Shown here in pieces: positions 1 to 8,371 of a stretch of DNA of 41,611 bases. Under the pieces are notes generated by a model. That model ran no database searches. It was not told the origin of the DNA and was given only the letters and a program-made list of their open reading frames with translations. The DNA is taken from positions 1 to 41,611 of IMG/VR virus record IMGVR_UViG_3300044961_001062, one strand, 5' to 3'. The position numbers and the translations under genes were made by a program. This DNA comes from a virus. Position 1 is the stretch's first letter, and every line of letters begins with the position of its first letter.

Positions 1-792
1 GTCGACCCGCGAGCCCTCCACCGTGATGTCGCGCTCCTTGCAGAGCGCGAGCAGCTTCTTCTTGCCGAGCTTCTCGAAGCCCTCGGGCAGCCAGCGCTGC
101 TCGACGGCGGGCTCGACGGCCTCGTCGACGGGAGCCTCCTCGGCGAGCTTCGGGGCGGCCTCCAGCGCCTCCCCGCCCATGTCGGGCTCGTCCATGCCCT
201 CCATGGCCGGCTCGGGCTCGTGGAGGTCTCCGGGGGCGTCGTAGTCGGCCTCCGGGGCGTCGTAGGACTCCGCGGGCTCCTCCGGGGCGTCCATGGGCTC
301 CTCGGCGGGCTCCTGGGCCTCCGGGGCGTCCTCGCCGAACGCCTCCTCGGCGGGGTTGGGCTCCTCGGCCGCCGGCTCGTCCATGGGCTCCTCGACCTGC
401 GAGGGATCCTCGTGGCTGCCGTCGTCCTCGGGGTTGTCGATGACGTCGTCGTCCGGCTCGTCGTCCGGCGCGAGCTTCACGATGGGCCCGGGCGGCGTCT
501 CGCCGCGGTAGACGGCCGCGATGGCGCGCAGCTCGTCGGGATCGACGAACGTGTCGGCGGAGTGCTGCACGAGCAGCGTCCCGCGCTTCACGCGGTCGAT
601 GATCTCGTCGAGATGGCCGACGATGAACTCGACGGTCACCGGAACCCGCCGGTTCGGCCGGATCGGCAGCGAGCCGATCAGGAACGACTTCTCGGCGAAG
701 CGATGCGACCGGCGCACGGTCTTGGTGGACGGGTGATGGCCGGCCCCGAGGAGGTGGAGCTGCCGGGGGAGCGTGTTCTGCGAGCTGTCCAT
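1..792 (-). CDS. Acidic virion-associated protein with HeH/SAP-like module near the window edge (partial)
   Basis: The reading frame starts at an ATG at 792 and stays open to base 1, so the C-terminus lies outside the window; 264 codons are visible. An AAGGAG Shine-Dalgarno sits 8 bases upstream of the ATG. The first ~110 residues look globular (basic, then a FIVGHLDEIIDRVKRGTLL segment). Residues ~115-230 are a low-complexity acidic run with repeated E-E-P, M-D-E-P and Y-D-A-P units. The last visible part (WLPEGFEKLGKKKLLALCKE) resembles the small helical HeH/LEM or SAP-like modules common at the C-termini of phage head-region proteins. It is the most distal visible gene of the capsid operon, immediately downstream of the major capsid candidate. 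A structural or DNA-contacting head role is inferred from position; I do not recognise the family. Confidence 0.8.
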   Translation of the reverse strand, partial: MDSSQNTLPRQLHLLGAGHHPSTKTVRRSHRFAEKSFLIGSLPIRPNRRVPVTVEFIVGHLDEIIDRVKRGTLLVQHSADTFVDPDELRAIAAVYRGETPPGPIVKLAPDDEPDDDVIDNPEDDGSHEDPSQVEEPMDEPAAEEPNPAEEAFGEDAPEAQEPAEEPMDAPEEPAESYDAPEADYDAPGDLHEPEPAMEGMDEPDMGGEALEAAPKLAEEAPVDEAVEPAVEQRWLPEGFEKLGKKKLLALCKERDITVEGSRVD

Positions 793-817
793 GGTTCGAT
801 CTCCTTGATGCACAGAA

Positions 818-842
818 GGGGCACCGGCAGTGCCGATGCCCC
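818..842 (-). terminator. Hairpin between capsid gene and downstream acidic gene
   Basis: Arms GGGGCA (818-823) and TGCCCC (837-842) enclose a second stem CGGC/GCCG (825-828 with 832-835) and an AGT loop. It lies after the capsid stop in the minus direction. The following bases on the minus strand are TTCTGTG, a poor U-tract, so it may be an attenuator or an mRNA-end stabiliser rather than a full terminator. It would explain high expression of the capsid gene relative to the next gene (inference). Confidence 0.5.
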
Positions 843-882
843 TCCGGTGGCTGGGTCCAGTCGGGAGCCTTCCGCGGGGCGA

Positions 883-1998
883 TCAGCCGATGCTGACCAC
901 CTGCGGGAAGAACTGGCGGTTGCCCGCCCGGTTGTTCGGCCGGCCGAGATCCTCCTCCGCCACCGGGGTGACCGAGCCGAGGATGCCGTCCGCGTTCGTC
1001 GTCGGGTTCGCGTCGCCGGAGTACAGCTCCAGCTTGCGGACCGACGCGATGTTGATGATCGACATGCCGATGTCCTTCCAGGCGACGAACTTCAGCATGT
1101 TGATGTACTTGTCGATGTAGAACTTCACGTTGTTGAGCACGTAGAACTTCCCGAGGAAGTCCGAGCTCGTGAAGCAGTACACGTTGCCGGGACGGAGGAT
1201 GTCCGTCTTGATCGTCCGGACGTAGCGCTTGCCGAGGAGGAGGTTGTACTTCCACCCCTGCACCGCCGTCTCGGACTGGAGCTTGTCGCCCTGGTCCTCG
1301 ACGGTCCACGCCAGGATGTCGTCCCAGTCGACCGTCGTGATCAGGATGAGGTTGCTCTCCAGGCGGTTGCCGTCGAGCAGCTTGATGAGCCGGATGATGT
1401 CCGGCCGCTGGATCGGCAGCGAGACCGCCGTGTTGCTGGCCGCGATGCGCGCCAGCTCGCCCTTCGTCGCCGAGAACTCGACGACCGAGCCGGCGCCGAC
1501 CGTAGTCGCGTTGAGCGCCGTCGGGGTGCCGCCGTTCGCCTCGGTCTGGAGCGCCTGGATGGCGGCCTCGATGTGGATGAGGAACTCGCGGTCCTGCACC
1601 TCGCCGAGGTCGCGCACGGCGTTCTGCTCGATCACCTTCCCGATCGGGAAGGCGTACGCGAGGAACTCCTGCTCCGGCTTCTGGAACATGTCGCTCATCA
1701 CGGTGATGAACGGCACCTCGACCTTCTCGCCGCGGATGAAGTTCGCGCGGGGCTCGCCGCGGAACGTCACCGTCATCGCGCGCGAGCGCGGCTCCAGGTA
1801 CTCGATCTTCACGAGCGAGTCGTGCTGGGTCGAGACCTGGCACTGCGAGCGGTCGACGTTCTCCGGCGGGAGCACCTGCTCGGCGAACGACGACTCGCGC
1901 AGGCGGTCGCGGATGTAGCCTCCGAACTTCGCTGCGATCTTGGTCTTCGCGGCGGGGTCGGAGAGCTGGTTGAGGAGCATCTCCTTGTGGCTGGCCAT
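883..1998 (-). CDS. Major capsid protein candidate (HK97-type fold)
   Basis: 371 residues. The frame is open further upstream, but the ATG at 1998 is preceded by GAAGGAG with proper spacing and begins MASHKEMLLNQL, so I take it as the start. Size, position in the head operon and order of segments fit an HK97-fold capsid subunit: an N-terminal helix, an E-loop-like stretch with SRAMTVTFRGEPR and GEKVEVPFITV, a long spine-like helix (VRDLGEVQDREFLIHIEAAI), and a C-terminal domain ending in a glycine/asparagine-rich tail. The moderately small size matches capsid proteins that need a separate protease and decoration proteins; a protease candidate is encoded upstream in the same operon. No direct sequence identity to a named capsid was recognised, so the assignment rests on context and architecture. 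An encapsulin-like or inner-capsid role is the main alternative. Confidence 0.7.
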   Translation of the reverse strand: MASHKEMLLNQLSDPAAKTKIAAKFGGYIRDRLRESSFAEQVLPPENVDRSQCQVSTQHDSLVKIEYLEPRSRAMTVTFRGEPRANFIRGEKVEVPFITVMSDMFQKPEQEFLAYAFPIGKVIEQNAVRDLGEVQDREFLIHIEAAIQALQTEANGGTPTALNATTVGAGSVVEFSATKGELARIAASNTAVSLPIQRPDIIRLIKLLDGNRLESNLILITTVDWDDILAWTVEDQGDKLQSETAVQGWKYNLLLGKRYVRTIKTDILRPGNVYCFTSSDFLGKFYVLNNVKFYIDKYINMLKFVAWKDIGMSIINIASVRKLELYSGDANPTTNADGILGSVTPVAEEDLGRPNNRAGNRQFFPQVVSIG

Positions 1999-2051
1999 GG
2001 TCTGGTTCTCCTTCGTGGATCTCGTTGAGGGTCTGCGTCCGATGAGGGGGA

Positions 2052-2534
2052 TCAGACCAGGGTCTGGAGGATGCGGAGGAGGCCGTTGTTCAGGGCCGCC
2101 ACGCGCGTGACGTAGCCGAGGACGACGCCGCCGGCGCTGGCGACGAGGCCGGCGCGGTTGACGCTGCCCGAGAGGCTGTTGTTGACGACGCCTGCCTGCA
2201 CCGCCGCGCCGACCGTGGTCAGCCCGGTGTTGTAGACGATGGTGTCGCACTCGAAGGCGCCGCCGCCCATGATCGCGCTGAGCTTGCGCGACGCCTGGAC
2301 GCCGTAGTCGCCCCGGTCTTCGACCGAGAAGAACGACGGCTGCGTGAAGGTCGCGGCCCGGATCCACTTGTAGGTGGAGTCGAGCTGGACCAGCTCGCCG
2401 GCGATGAGGGCGACCACCGCTCCACCGGCGCCGGTCGGGTCGAGGAGGCGCACGTCGGCGACCTCCAGGGGCTTGCGGACGAGGCGGTCCAGGGTGGGCT
2501 GGATGACCTCGAACTTGCGATCGTAGCTGGCCAT
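2052..2534 (-). CDS. Small virion protein upstream of capsid gene
   Basis: 160 residues, ATG at 2534 preceded by AAGGAG (RC of 2540-2550 region). The first half is a mixed alpha/beta domain (MASYDRKFEVIQPTLDRLV; later ALIAGELVQLDSTYKWIRAA). The second half is rich in glycine, alanine and asparagine with alternating hydrophobics (GVVLGYVTRVAALNNGLL). It lies 53 bases upstream of the capsid gene, each gene having its own strong ribosome site, which is typical of stoichiometric virion components. A capsid decoration or cement protein is plausible from size and position, but I do not recognise the family. No transmembrane helix or cysteine cluster is obvious. Confidence 0.8.
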   Translation of the reverse strand: MASYDRKFEVIQPTLDRLVRKPLEVADVRLLDPTGAGGAVVALIAGELVQLDSTYKWIRAATFTQPSFFSVEDRGDYGVQASRKLSAIMGGGAFECDTIVYNTGLTTVGAAVQAGVVNNSLSGSVNRAGLVASAGGVVLGYVTRVAALNNGLLRILQTLV

Positions 2535-2584
2535 GATTCAGATCTCCTTGTTGACGGTCTCTCTGCTGTTCAGGTCATCCCGGC

Positions 2585-2989
2585 TCAGGTGAGAGCCGCC
2601 TGACTCTCGATGAAGACCTCCAGCTCGTCGACGTCCGAGGAACCCCCGGACGGCTCGTAGCCGGACGACGCGATCTTGCTGCCCGAGTCGGTCTCCGCGA
2701 CCTTCCCGAGCCGCACGCCGCCGGCGGCCATCTCGACCGCCTGCTCCATCGTCGCGAGCTTGTCGAGAGGGACCTCCATGAGCTGCGCGATCTTGTCCTC
2801 GAAGGACAGGTTCGTGTGCAGCCCGCGGATCTCCATCCGACGTGCGAGCTTCATGACGCGGTTCTCGTGCTCCGCGGCCTCCGCTCGCTTCACCAGCTCG
2901 ACGTTCTTCCCGGCGAGCTTGACGAGGTGCTGCGAGGCCGCCTGCATGATGCCGGGCACCTCGTGCGCCACCTTCTCCATGTTGCTCAT
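2585..2989 (-). CDS. Helical head-assembly protein, scaffold-like
   Basis: 134 residues with ATG at 2989 preceded by GGAAGGAG. The first ~90 residues are strongly helical and heptad-like (HLVKLAGKNVELVKRAEAAE, then KLARRMEIRG), followed by an amphipathic segment and a flexible Gly/Ser tail (SGYEPSGGSSDVDELEVF). The composition suits a small scaffold, internal head protein or assembly chaperone. It carries several lysine-centred motifs (VKLAG, MKLAR, DKLAT, SKIAS) shared with the other minus-strand structural proteins. No enzyme motif is visible; the role is inferred from position between capsid-region genes. Confidence 0.75.
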   Translation of the reverse strand: MSNMEKVAHEVPGIMQAASQHLVKLAGKNVELVKRAEAAEHENRVMKLARRMEIRGLHTNLSFEDKIAQLMEVPLDKLATMEQAVEMAAGGVRLGKVAETDSGSKIASSGYEPSGGSSDVDELEVFIESQAALT

Positions 2990-3014
2990 GTTCGTCTGTC
3001 TCCTTCCGGGAAGT

Positions 3015-4184
3015 TCAGCTCAGGAGAGCCTCGGGGTCCACCCCGATCTTGGCCTTGATCGCCTTGATGGCCTGGGCGGCCTTCTCGCGCTCCTGGGGCA
3101 GCGCCTCGGGATCGCCGGCGGTCTTGACGAGCTTCGAGAGGTAGGCGCGGCCGACCGCGGGGTCCATCGACGCCTTCTTCTCGGTGGTGGGGGTCGTGGG
3201 AGCCGGGGCCGCCGCGGGCTGCGCCGACGCGGTCTTGCGCGCGCCGGGAAGCACGAGGTGGCTCAGCTTCTGGCCGTCGGTCCGCAGCATGTGCGCGCCG
3301 ACCGCGTTGTCCTTCTTGGGCGGCTCGCTGATGTACTGCGAGGCCTCGCGCGTGGTCTTGTCGCGCGCCTCGCTCTTCGTCAGCGAGATCAGCGCGGCGT
3401 TGTCGCCGATGTGCGTGGACGGGCCGGGCTCGGTGTCGAGCTTGAACGACTCGCTGTGGGCCGGCATGACCGGCGGGGGCGAGGAGGGGTCCTGCGCGAG
3501 CTTCGCCTGCTCGGCCCGGACCTCGTCGAGCAGCTTCTCGGCCGCCGCGATCTGGCCCAGCTCGATGAGCGTCTCGGCCTGCGCCGTCTTCGCGCGCATG
3601 AGGCGGATCGAGGCCGTCTTCGACTTCGTCCACGCCTCGTCGGCGGCGGTCTTGCCGGGGTGGTTCTTCGCGCGGCCCGACTGGTCGTTGGGCGACGTGA
3701 AGTCCGCCTTCGAGGTCGGCAGGCCGTTCGGGCCGGCGTTGGTCGCCGGACCCGAGATCGTCTCCTTGACCTTCGAGTGCGCCTTCGGGATCGTGGGGGC
3801 GTGCTGCATCCCGCTCTGGTGGACCTGCGGTCCGGGAGCGCCGAGCGCGGTGCCGTCGGACGCGAGCTTCGCGGCGACGATGTTCGAGCCGAGCGTCAGG
3901 GCCTCCGCGAGCTTCATCGCGTAGTCGGCGTCTTCCACGATCTCGTGGACGGACGCCTTCTTCTCCGGCTCCTTCTTCTCGTCCTTCTTCGGAGGACGGC
4001 GATCGTCCTCGTCCTCGTCGTCCGAGGCGAGCTTCGGCGTCGAGGTCGGCAGGGCCAGCTCCGCGTCGAGGAAGGCCAGCGAGCTTCCCTCGACGGCCGG
4101 CGCCGCGTCACGGGCCGAAGCGAGCTTGAGGCTGCTCTCCGACTGGGAGAGCGCGTTGTTCACGATGTCGGCGAGGGTCGTCAT
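3015..4184 (-). CDS. Low-complexity internal virion protein with repeated K-[TLK]-A-S motifs
   Basis: 389 residues; ATG at 4184 preceded by GAGGAAA. The chain is largely disordered: an acidic/basic stretch DDEDEDD followed by PPKKDEKKEPEKK near residues 52-76, proline/alanine/threonine linkers, and a short helical segment at ~185-225. The most striking feature is repetition of a short motif: SLKLASA, TPKLASD, AAKLASD, KSKTASI, ARKTASA, EKKASV and EKKASM, plus the variants KTAQ, KTAA and KTAG. Spacing between copies is irregular, so it is not a tandem repeat. This looks like a scaffold or internal head protein with several binding or processing sites (inference). I do not recognise the family. 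Neighbours on both sides are head-operon genes. Confidence 0.78.
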   Translation of the reverse strand: MTTLADIVNNALSQSESSLKLASARDAAPAVEGSSLAFLDAELALPTSTPKLASDDEDEDDRRPPKKDEKKEPEKKASVHEIVEDADYAMKLAEALTLGSNIVAAKLASDGTALGAPGPQVHQSGMQHAPTIPKAHSKVKETISGPATNAGPNGLPTSKADFTSPNDQSGRAKNHPGKTAADEAWTKSKTASIRLMRAKTAQAETLIELGQIAAAEKLLDEVRAEQAKLAQDPSSPPPVMPAHSESFKLDTEPGPSTHIGDNAALISLTKSEARDKTTREASQYISEPPKKDNAVGAHMLRTDGQKLSHLVLPGARKTASAQPAAAPAPTTPTTEKKASMDPAVGRAYLSKLVKTAGDPEALPQEREKAAQAIKAIKAKIGVDPEALLS

Positions 4185-4191
4185 GGTTTCC

Positions 4192-4410
4192 TCACATCAC
4201 GGGTGGTGGGCTGAGAGCCTTCTGGTTGGAGATCGTGTGGGGGGCAGTGGTGGCTGCGGGCGGGTTGGGCTGCGCGTACTCCTGGCGGTCCTTCCCGACC
4301 GGCGTCCGCCGCCGGACGTCGCTCATCCCGGCCGGACGCTGGGCTGCCTGGGCTTCCTTGAGCCAGGTTTCCAGCATCAGGACGGGATGAGCTTCGCGCC
4401 GCACGATCAC
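4192..4410 (-). CDS. Small hypothetical protein, GTG start coupled to upstream gene
   Basis: 72 residues. The GTG start at 4410 overlaps the TGA stop of the upstream gene (GTGA), the junction type used repeatedly in this genome. The product has an amphipathic N-terminus (VLMLETWLKEAQAAQ) and a proline/asparagine/threonine-rich disordered C-terminus ending PPPVM. It fills the gap between two clear structural genes, and its stop lies 8 bases before the next start. Function is unknown. The shortness and lack of an independent Shine-Dalgarno make it less certain than its neighbours. Confidence 0.55.
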   Translation of the reverse strand: MIVRREAHPVLMLETWLKEAQAAQRPAGMSDVRRRTPVGKDRQEYAQPNPPAATTAPHTISNQKALSPPPVM

Positions 4411-5495
4411 TCCTGGGCGAGGTAGCCCGCCTCCTTCATGAACTCGACCGCGCGCTCGGCGATCTCGTCCTCGGTCCAGCCGTCCGCGTCGGCGGTGGGC
4501 TCGGCCGGGACGTGCGCCTCGGCGAGCTTCTCGCCGGTGGAGGGATCGAAGCCCATCTCGCGGACCATCTCGGCCGCGATCTGGAGCGCCGCCTCGTCGA
4601 GGCTCTCCTTCGAGCGCCCCGCCGCGTAGCCCGCGCCCGCCGCGCCCGCGGCACCGGCCGCGCCGGCCGCCGTGGCACCGCGACCGACCGCGGTGCGCGC
4701 ACGGCTGAGGCGATCCTTCGCGGGGCCCTCCATGCGCTTCGCGACGGCGTGGGTCAGGCCCTTGGGCATGCCCTTGCCGAGGCGCTCGTGGAACTCGCGC
4801 TCGCCCTTGGCGGCCGAGGACGCGGCGCCGCGGACCTTCTCGCCCGCGCGGACGGCGTGCCCGACGCCCTTGCCGAGCATCTTCTTCGCCTTGTCCTTCG
4901 CGCCGTGGAGCGCGGCACGGACGGCGCCGGCGGCCTCCTTCTTGCCCTCCTCGCCCTCCTTCTCCTTGCGCTCCTTCTCCTTCTTCTCGGCCTCGTCCTC
5001 CGCCTCCTTGAGGCGATCGAGGAAGCCGTCGGCCATGCGCTGGCCCTGCGCGTAGGCCTCGGCGAGCTTCGCCTCCTCGGCCTCCTTCGCCTGGCCGTAC
5101 TCGGGGTCGGCCATCTGCTCGGCGAGGCTGGCGAACGCCTCGTGGTACTCCTCGCGGGAGACCTTCGAGAGATCGATGCCCTCGGCGGCGGCGATCTTGC
5201 TCAGCTCGACCGCCACGTCGGCGTAGGTCGGCTCGTTGGGGAGGGGCTGGGTCTCGGTGCTCATGGCGCTGGCTTCCTTCCGGGTCTCCTGGGTGGTCTG
5301 TGCGTTCGGACCCTCGGGGCGGAGAAGATCCCTGACGAGGTCCGCCACGTCCGCGTCCGAGAGGGCGTTCAGATCGACGCCCTCCTCCTCGGCGAGCTTC
5401 TGGAGGACGTGGCCCGCGTTGGCGAGATCGACGTCCAGGTCGCCCGAGGAGGTTCCCTGGACGTCCAGGTCGAAGATGTCGGTTTCGCGATCCAT
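4407..5495 (-). CDS. Acidic/coiled virion protein with a duplicated helical motif
   Basis: 362 residues. The frame extends 12 codons upstream, but the ATG at 5495 (MDRETDIFDL) has GAAGGAAG at good spacing and is preferred. Two copies of a ~28-residue helical unit occur: LQKLAEEEGVDLNALSDADV (~residues 25-45) and LSKIAAAEGIDLSKVSREEY (~95-115). A highly charged coiled coil (EAEDEAEKKEKERKEKEGEE) follows, then an alanine/glycine-rich basic region with a short hydrophobic AAGAAGAAGAAGAGYAAG stretch, and a C-terminal acidic helix. This architecture resembles internal head or scaffold proteins. It sits between the protease candidate and the low-complexity internal protein. No catalytic motif is visible. 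Confidence 0.78.
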   Translation of the reverse strand: MDRETDIFDLDVQGTSSGDLDVDLANAGHVLQKLAEEEGVDLNALSDADVADLVRDLLRPEGPNAQTTQETRKEASAMSTETQPLPNEPTYADVAVELSKIAAAEGIDLSKVSREEYHEAFASLAEQMADPEYGQAKEAEEAKLAEAYAQGQRMADGFLDRLKEAEDEAEKKEKERKEKEGEEGKKEAAGAVRAALHGAKDKAKKMLGKGVGHAVRAGEKVRGAASSAAKGEREFHERLGKGMPKGLTHAVAKRMEGPAKDRLSRARTAVGRGATAAGAAGAAGAAGAGYAAGRSKESLDEAALQIAAEMVREMGFDPSTGEKLAEAHVPAEPTADADGWTEDEIAERAVEFMKEAGYLAQE

Positions 5496-5557
5496 GGTGT
5501 GTCTTCCTTCTTGGCGGGGATCCTGCGTCATCGGTTGCCCGGAGCTACCTCAGCGGA

Positions 5558-7339
5558 TCAGAGCACCCCTCGTGCAGCCGTGACGACAGAGCGCGCAGCT
5601 TGGACCAGGCCTCCGGCCTTGTCGATGGCCATGGCGGCTCGCAGACCGGCGCCGATCGTCGTGATGGTCACGAAGCTCGGATTGTCGGCGACGAACGAAG
5701 CCATGGTACCGATCTGCTGCCCTTCTTCACGCCTGCTACGCAGGTGCGACGAAAGCAAAGATATCACGGGCCCCAGACCGAGGAGAAGAGCGGCCAGGCC
5801 GATCCCCTTCCCGCCCATCTTGGCGACCGTCTGGGCACCCAGGAACTCGGCGCTCTTCGGGAAGAGATCCCCGGCGTTCTCCAGCGTAGAGATCCGGTAG
5901 CCGTTGTACTGGGACGCCAGCTTGTCGAGGAGTTCCGTGCGGATCGGCATCGCAGGTGCGGACGCCGTCTTCGGCTCGAAGCTGGTCAGGCGCTCGGTCA
6001 GGAAGGGGTCGAAGCTCGACCGCTCGGACATCAGCGGGGCGAACGCCTGCGTGAGCTTGGCGTCGTAGAGCTTCTCGCTGACGCTGAAGGTGTCGTCGAT
6101 CCCGCCGACCGAGGTGTCGAAGACCACCCCCTTCTCGTCGAGCGCCTTCTTGATCAGGTCACCGCCCGGCACGTGGGTGAGGGCGAGGGTCTGGAACTCC
6201 CTCGGGGACGGCACGATGCCCAACACGGCGAGCGCCGTGAGGATCTTCTTCGCCATCAGCTTCCGGTCCTCGGCTCCGTCCAGGACCACCGTCAGGGTCC
6301 CGCTGATGTCGGGCGCGGTGTCGCTGTCGTGCTTCACCGCTTGGGCGAAACCGTCGGGGATCTCCTTCTCCATCGAGGCGATGTTGATCGCCGATGTCTT
6401 GTTGAGGAGGTTCTCCAGCAGCCGCACGATACTGTTCTCGCGCTTGGCCCACGGACCCGCCGTCGTCCCCTCCGTCGGCTTCGTCGACCCGAGGTGCCAC
6501 ATCACACGCGCAGTGCGATCTGCACCGACGAGCACGAAGCTGATGTCGAAGAAGCGGGGGAAGTCGTTGTAGACGAAGACCTTGCGGCCGTCGGGTAGGA
6601 TCTTCCCGGGGATCTGGAGCATGTGCTCGCAGTAGTCCTTGCGGGTAATCGCGAGCCCCCGGATGGGCTGGACCGTCTTGTGGAAGTGCAGGATCGCGAT
6701 GCCGGGGTGGCGATGCTCGTCGGGATTGAAGGTCTTCCAGGCCTTCTTGACGAGTGCCCAGTCGGTGCAGATCGAACAGAAGTCGAAGGGCACCTTGCAG
6801 CCCATCGAGACGTCGACCCGCTCTCCGGCGGCGATTCGTTCCAGGATCGAGGTGTGCCCCTTCTTCTGGGCCTCCTCGTTGAACACGCGCTCGACCAGCT
6901 CGATGCGCTTCATGATCGGATTCGGGGCGACGTAGATCACGTCTCCGAACCCGAGCTGCTGCGGATCGGTGTTCTTGTGGTGGGCGTAGACGGTCGCGCC
7001 GTAGTAGCTGGGGAAGCCGTAGGGCCACGCCAGGCCCTGCATCTTGTCGGTCTCGTAGTCCTTGCCGAAGTCCGGCGGCGAGTGCAGCAGCCCGTTGAAG
7101 TCGAGGTGCTGGTTGTGGCCGTACCAGTCGCGGTTGGAGTTCGAGCCGTAGAACTCGCTGTACCCCATCGCGTTGACGAGGACGTACGTGTAGCGGGGAT
7201 CTGGTGTCAGCCGATCGATGAACGACTGCACGGACGGCATCATGAAGGACGCCGTCTTGACCTGCTCGCCGGGGCGCACGATCTGGACGAGGGGTTCTCC
7301 GTCGTGCTCCCCGGCGAAGTATGCGCGCTTCGTGTGCAT
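5558..7339 (-). CDS. Prohead protease candidate with long C-terminal extension
   Basis: 593 residues; ATG at 7339 overlaps the previous stop (ATGA). Residues ~65-200 carry the signature region: an RDWYGHNQHLDF segment, VYAHHKNTDP (His120/His121), GDVIYVAPNPIMKRIELVER and DVSMGCKVPFDFCSIC (Ser178, Cys188, Cys191). A conserved His followed by N-x-x-MKR-[IV]-EL and a downstream Ser in [VI]SMG is the pattern I associate with prohead maturation proteases of large phages, where the enzyme cuts scaffold and capsid proteins during head maturation. The C-terminal ~300 residues are extra: they contain KTAS motifs near residues 30 and 450, a possible membrane-like segment (IGLAALLLGLGPVISLL) and an Ala-rich terminal helix. 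The extension may be a scaffold-like domain fused to the protease (inference). A structural protein retaining the fold is the alternative. Confidence 0.6.
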   Translation of the reverse strand: MHTKRAYFAGEHDGEPLVQIVRPGEQVKTASFMMPSVQSFIDRLTPDPRYTYVLVNAMGYSEFYGSNSNRDWYGHNQHLDFNGLLHSPPDFGKDYETDKMQGLAWPYGFPSYYGATVYAHHKNTDPQQLGFGDVIYVAPNPIMKRIELVERVFNEEAQKKGHTSILERIAAGERVDVSMGCKVPFDFCSICTDWALVKKAWKTFNPDEHRHPGIAILHFHKTVQPIRGLAITRKDYCEHMLQIPGKILPDGRKVFVYNDFPRFFDISFVLVGADRTARVMWHLGSTKPTEGTTAGPWAKRENSIVRLLENLLNKTSAINIASMEKEIPDGFAQAVKHDSDTAPDISGTLTVVLDGAEDRKLMAKKILTALAVLGIVPSPREFQTLALTHVPGGDLIKKALDEKGVVFDTSVGGIDDTFSVSEKLYDAKLTQAFAPLMSERSSFDPFLTERLTSFEPKTASAPAMPIRTELLDKLASQYNGYRISTLENAGDLFPKSAEFLGAQTVAKMGGKGIGLAALLLGLGPVISLLSSHLRSRREEGQQIGTMASFVADNPSFVTITTIGAGLRAAMAIDKAGGLVQAARSVVTAARGVL

Positions 7340-8079
7340 CAGCCTCGGCAGGCCGCGATGAGCTTCTGTCCGGGAGTCGTCGCGGAACTGTGCTTCTTGA
7401 TCACGGCGCCCATGAGCTGGTCGACGCGCTGCGGCGTCACGTGCCCGCCCTGCACCAGCTTCTCCATGCGGCTGGCGGCGTCGGTGTAGGCGCGGGTCAG
7501 GCCCTCGATTCGTCGGTGGGCCCGCTCCTGGATGCCCGCCTCCTGGATGTCCTTGATCTGCTTGTGGGCCGCGGCGAGATCGCCGTGCTCGCGCTCCAGC
7601 TCCTTCCCTCGCGCGAAGCCGTGCTCGACCATCCGGCTGACGCCGGCGCCGATGGCCTTCGGGGCGCTGGTCTCGCGCTGCTTCGCCTGCGAGATCGAGG
7701 ACCGGATCTGCGCCAAGTCCTTCACGCCTTCGAGGAGCGCACGAGCGGCGGCGCCCTGATCGAGCCCGCCGCTCTCGATGATCGTGTCGGTCCAGGCTCC
7801 GGCGACCATCGGGTCGCGGGCCATCATCGGGTTGACGTTGTGGAGGCTCGTGTAGATGCGCTTCACGAACGCCTGATCCCGGGTCTTGAGCTGCGGATGC
7901 AGCTCCAGCATCTCCTTGAACGACCGCGCCTGCTGCCTGGCGTCGACGAGCTTCTGGACGGCCCCGGCCGCGCCGGTCACCGCGACTCCGGCTCCCATCG
8001 CGACGGCCGGCGCCCAGAAGTGCGGGTCCGAGAGGAGCTTGCCGAACGTGCTGCTGCCCGATGCGTACTTGGCTGCCAT
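7339..8079 (-). CDS. Virion-associated protein with N-terminal hydrophobic segment
   Basis: 246 residues; ATG at 8079 follows a GAGGAG ribosome site, and the stop overlaps the start of the protease candidate. Residues ~20-42 form one hydrophobic, small-residue-rich segment (FWAPAVAMGAGVAVTGAAGA), long enough to cross a membrane. The remainder is alpha-helical and rich in charged residues (QARSFKEMLELHPQLKTRDQ; HKQIKDIQEAGIQERAHRR). A segment with MARDPMVAGAWTDTIIE looks like a conserved patch. It could be a membrane-active or ejected virion protein; no enzyme motif is visible. Placement in the head operon, coupled to the protease candidate, supports a structural role. Confidence 0.72.
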   Translation of the reverse strand: MAAKYASGSSTFGKLLSDPHFWAPAVAMGAGVAVTGAAGAVQKLVDARQQARSFKEMLELHPQLKTRDQAFVKRIYTSLHNVNPMMARDPMVAGAWTDTIIESGGLDQGAAARALLEGVKDLAQIRSSISQAKQRETSAPKAIGAGVSRMVEHGFARGKELEREHGDLAAAHKQIKDIQEAGIQERAHRRIEGLTRAYTDAASRMEKLVQGGHVTPQRVDQLMGAVIKKHSSATTPGQKLIAACRG

Positions 8080-8088
8080 GATCGCTCC

Positions 8089-8370
8089 TCAGTAGTACTG
8101 GGCCGGGTCGCCGTACATGAGCCGGAACTTCAGCTCGTCTGCCTTGCGCTTGACGCGCTTGCCGCCGACGTAGGCGGCCCCGCCCATCCCGGCGATGGCC
8201 GCCGCCCGGCCGACGTTCTCGGGGAGATCGAGTCCCTTGGCCACCCCGGCACCCAGGTTGGTGCCGCCGACGACGAGGCCCTTCAGAGCCTTCGCCGCCC
8301 GCTCACCCGTCTGGAGGGCCGAGGCGGTCTTGAGGAGCTGGATCGCGTTCGAGGTTGCTCGGTACGTCAC
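8089..8370 (-). CDS. Small glycine-rich hydrophobic virion protein
   Basis: 93 residues starting at a GTG (8370) that follows GGAGG by five bases; its start lies one base after the TGA of the upstream gene. The N-terminus carries one KTAS motif (LLKTASALQTG). The middle has two glycine/alanine-rich hydrophobic stretches (LVVGGTNLGAGVAKG and AAAIAGMGGAAYVGG) resembling glycine-zipper helices, and the C-terminus is basic then aromatic (GDPAQYY). Such proteins may be internal, membrane-interacting virion components. The family was not recognised. Confidence 0.68.
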   Translation of the reverse strand: MTYRATSNAIQLLKTASALQTGERAAKALKGLVVGGTNLGAGVAKGLDLPENVGRAAAIAGMGGAAYVGGKRVKRKADELKFRLMYGDPAQYY

Positions 8371-8371
8371 A

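Noticed and set aside
220-2028. A 602-codon plus-strand frame over the capsid region
   Set aside because: It is antisense to the capsid gene and its neighbour and gives a Val/Leu/Arg/Asp-rich string; the minus-strand genes have ribosome sites and coherent products.
4960-5010. Repeat array in the Lys/Glu-rich run of the 4407-5495 gene
   Set aside because: It encodes a charged coiled coil within a continuous frame; no DNA repeat unit with spacers.
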